From Actinopolymorpha pittospori (GTDB lineage: Bacteria > Actinomycetota > Actinomycetes > Propionibacteriales > Actinopolymorphaceae): a DNA stretch of 64,000 nt. The notes beneath the pieces are model-generated. The model had not been told where the DNA came from, did not search any database, and saw only the letters and a program-made list of their open reading frames with translations. The position numbers and the translations under genes are program-made. The stretch covers positions 992,001-1,056,000 of the forward strand of contig NZ_JADBEM010000001.1 of NCBI RefSeq assembly GCF_014873875.1, read 5' to 3'. Within the stretch, counting starts at the first letter, position 1. Each line of letters begins with the position of its first letter. Positions 63,652 to 64,000 of this stretch are shown here, piece after piece.

Positions 63652-63744
63652 ACCCCCGCCCCCGCCCCTTCCGGCCAAGACAAGCCGCTTTCAGGTTATG
63701 GCCACGACAATGCTTACTGCCGCCCACGCAGAGAGGTCTGAGCC

Positions 63745-64000
63745 ATGAATCCGACCCGCAAGGAGTTTCTGAGATTCGCTGCCATCGCCGTGGGCGCCTC
63801 TGGCGTCGGCAACGCACACAACGGCCACGCAGGCAACGGAACTGGCGGTGGTGAGCTCAAACGCGTTGACCCTTTCGGAGCTGTCCTCAACACCGCGGCC
63901 TGGTACCCACTCGTGGGTCTGGGCGACCCGCACATGTCCGAACGGTTTCACGCCTTCGTGCGGTCGCTGATCCAACGACCGGTGCTGCAGCACAGGCTCA
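63745..64000 (+). CDS. start of a possibly Tat-exported protein (runs off the window)
   Basis: ATG 63745 opens a frame that stays open to the window edge (85 codons seen). It begins MNPTRKEFLRFAAIAVGASG, a Tat-like signal with a basic n-region but no strict twin Arg, followed by a Gly/Asn/His stretch and KRVDPFGAVLNTAAWYPLVG. Product unknown; the 3' end lies outside. Confidence 0.55.
   Translation, partial: MNPTRKEFLRFAAIAVGASGVGNAHNGHAGNGTGGGELKRVDPFGAVLNTAAWYPLVGLGDPHMSERFHAFVRSLIQRPVLQHRL

Noticed and set aside
1..64000. CRISPR arrays
   Set aside because: No regularly spaced direct repeats were seen; the repeats found are duplicated gene parts, hairpins and insertion-sequence ends.

Overview
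The window is high-GC DNA with actinobacterial gene content: an XRE/DUF5753 regulator paired with DUF397, a DUF2188 protein, a twin-arginine multicopper oxidase, a YncE/phosphoesterase fusion, two OmpR-type two-component systems and a MacB-like exporter operon. GTG starts and ATGA overlaps are common. I place it in the Actinomycetia, perhaps Micromonosporaceae or a relative, but not at genus level. It reads as a mosaic or genomic-island region: intact operons alternate with gene fragments and with insertion sequences nested in one another.

Region by region. 0.1-13 kb: SWI2/SNF2 helicase; broken monooxygenase; SnoaL-like protein divergent from a LysR regulator; decayed ATP-dependent DNA ligase; multicopper oxidase plus small membrane protein divergent from a MarR regulator; arsC fragment; large secreted YncE/phosphoesterase. 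13-20 kb: DnaB and hydrolase fragments, then an ABC exporter with a divergent response regulator/kinase pair, and a second, convergent pair. 20-31 kb: an accessory region of small actinobacterial genes: exported protein, NYN-domain protein, DUF397/XRE pair, a tightly overlapped row of small genes, two Gly/Asn/Ser-rich peptides, an exported protein split by an IS701-family element, and three related cassettes that end in a DP..G-W-S motif. 31-36 kb: lipoprotein, membrane fusion protein, ABC ATPase and FtsX permease, interrupted by a tnpB element. 36-45 kb: two AhpD-like genes; then a 655-codon gene split by an ISAzo13-family element that is itself split by a group II intron; a secreted HNH nuclease. 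45-53.6 kb: a gene graveyard (ArdC, choice-of-anchor, erythromycin esterase, MFS, MerR and FUSC fragments) containing a nest: FUSC gene, IS1380 remnant, IS110-family element A, IS110-family element B. 53.9-63 kb: GH15 enzyme, further fragments, a phosphonate-type ABC transporter with an HD-domain phosphonate-oxygenase-like protein, a truncated MFS gene and an AT-richer multicopper oxidase lipoprotein. 63.1-64 kb: a partial duplicate of the 31-36 kb operon (promoter plus permease tail) and the start of a new gene.

The strongest observations are about mobile DNA. Both IS110-family elements carry, upstream of their transposase, short segments that match or complement their own ends and the exact sites where they inserted, as expected of bridge RNAs. 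For element A all four guide segments (7-10 nt each) can be read directly. The group II intron has EBS2 and EBS1 candidates pairing with its flanking exon, and its removal restores the transposase frame exactly. The tandem three-copy small-gene cassettes at 28-30.5 kb are the best candidate for an undescribed system.
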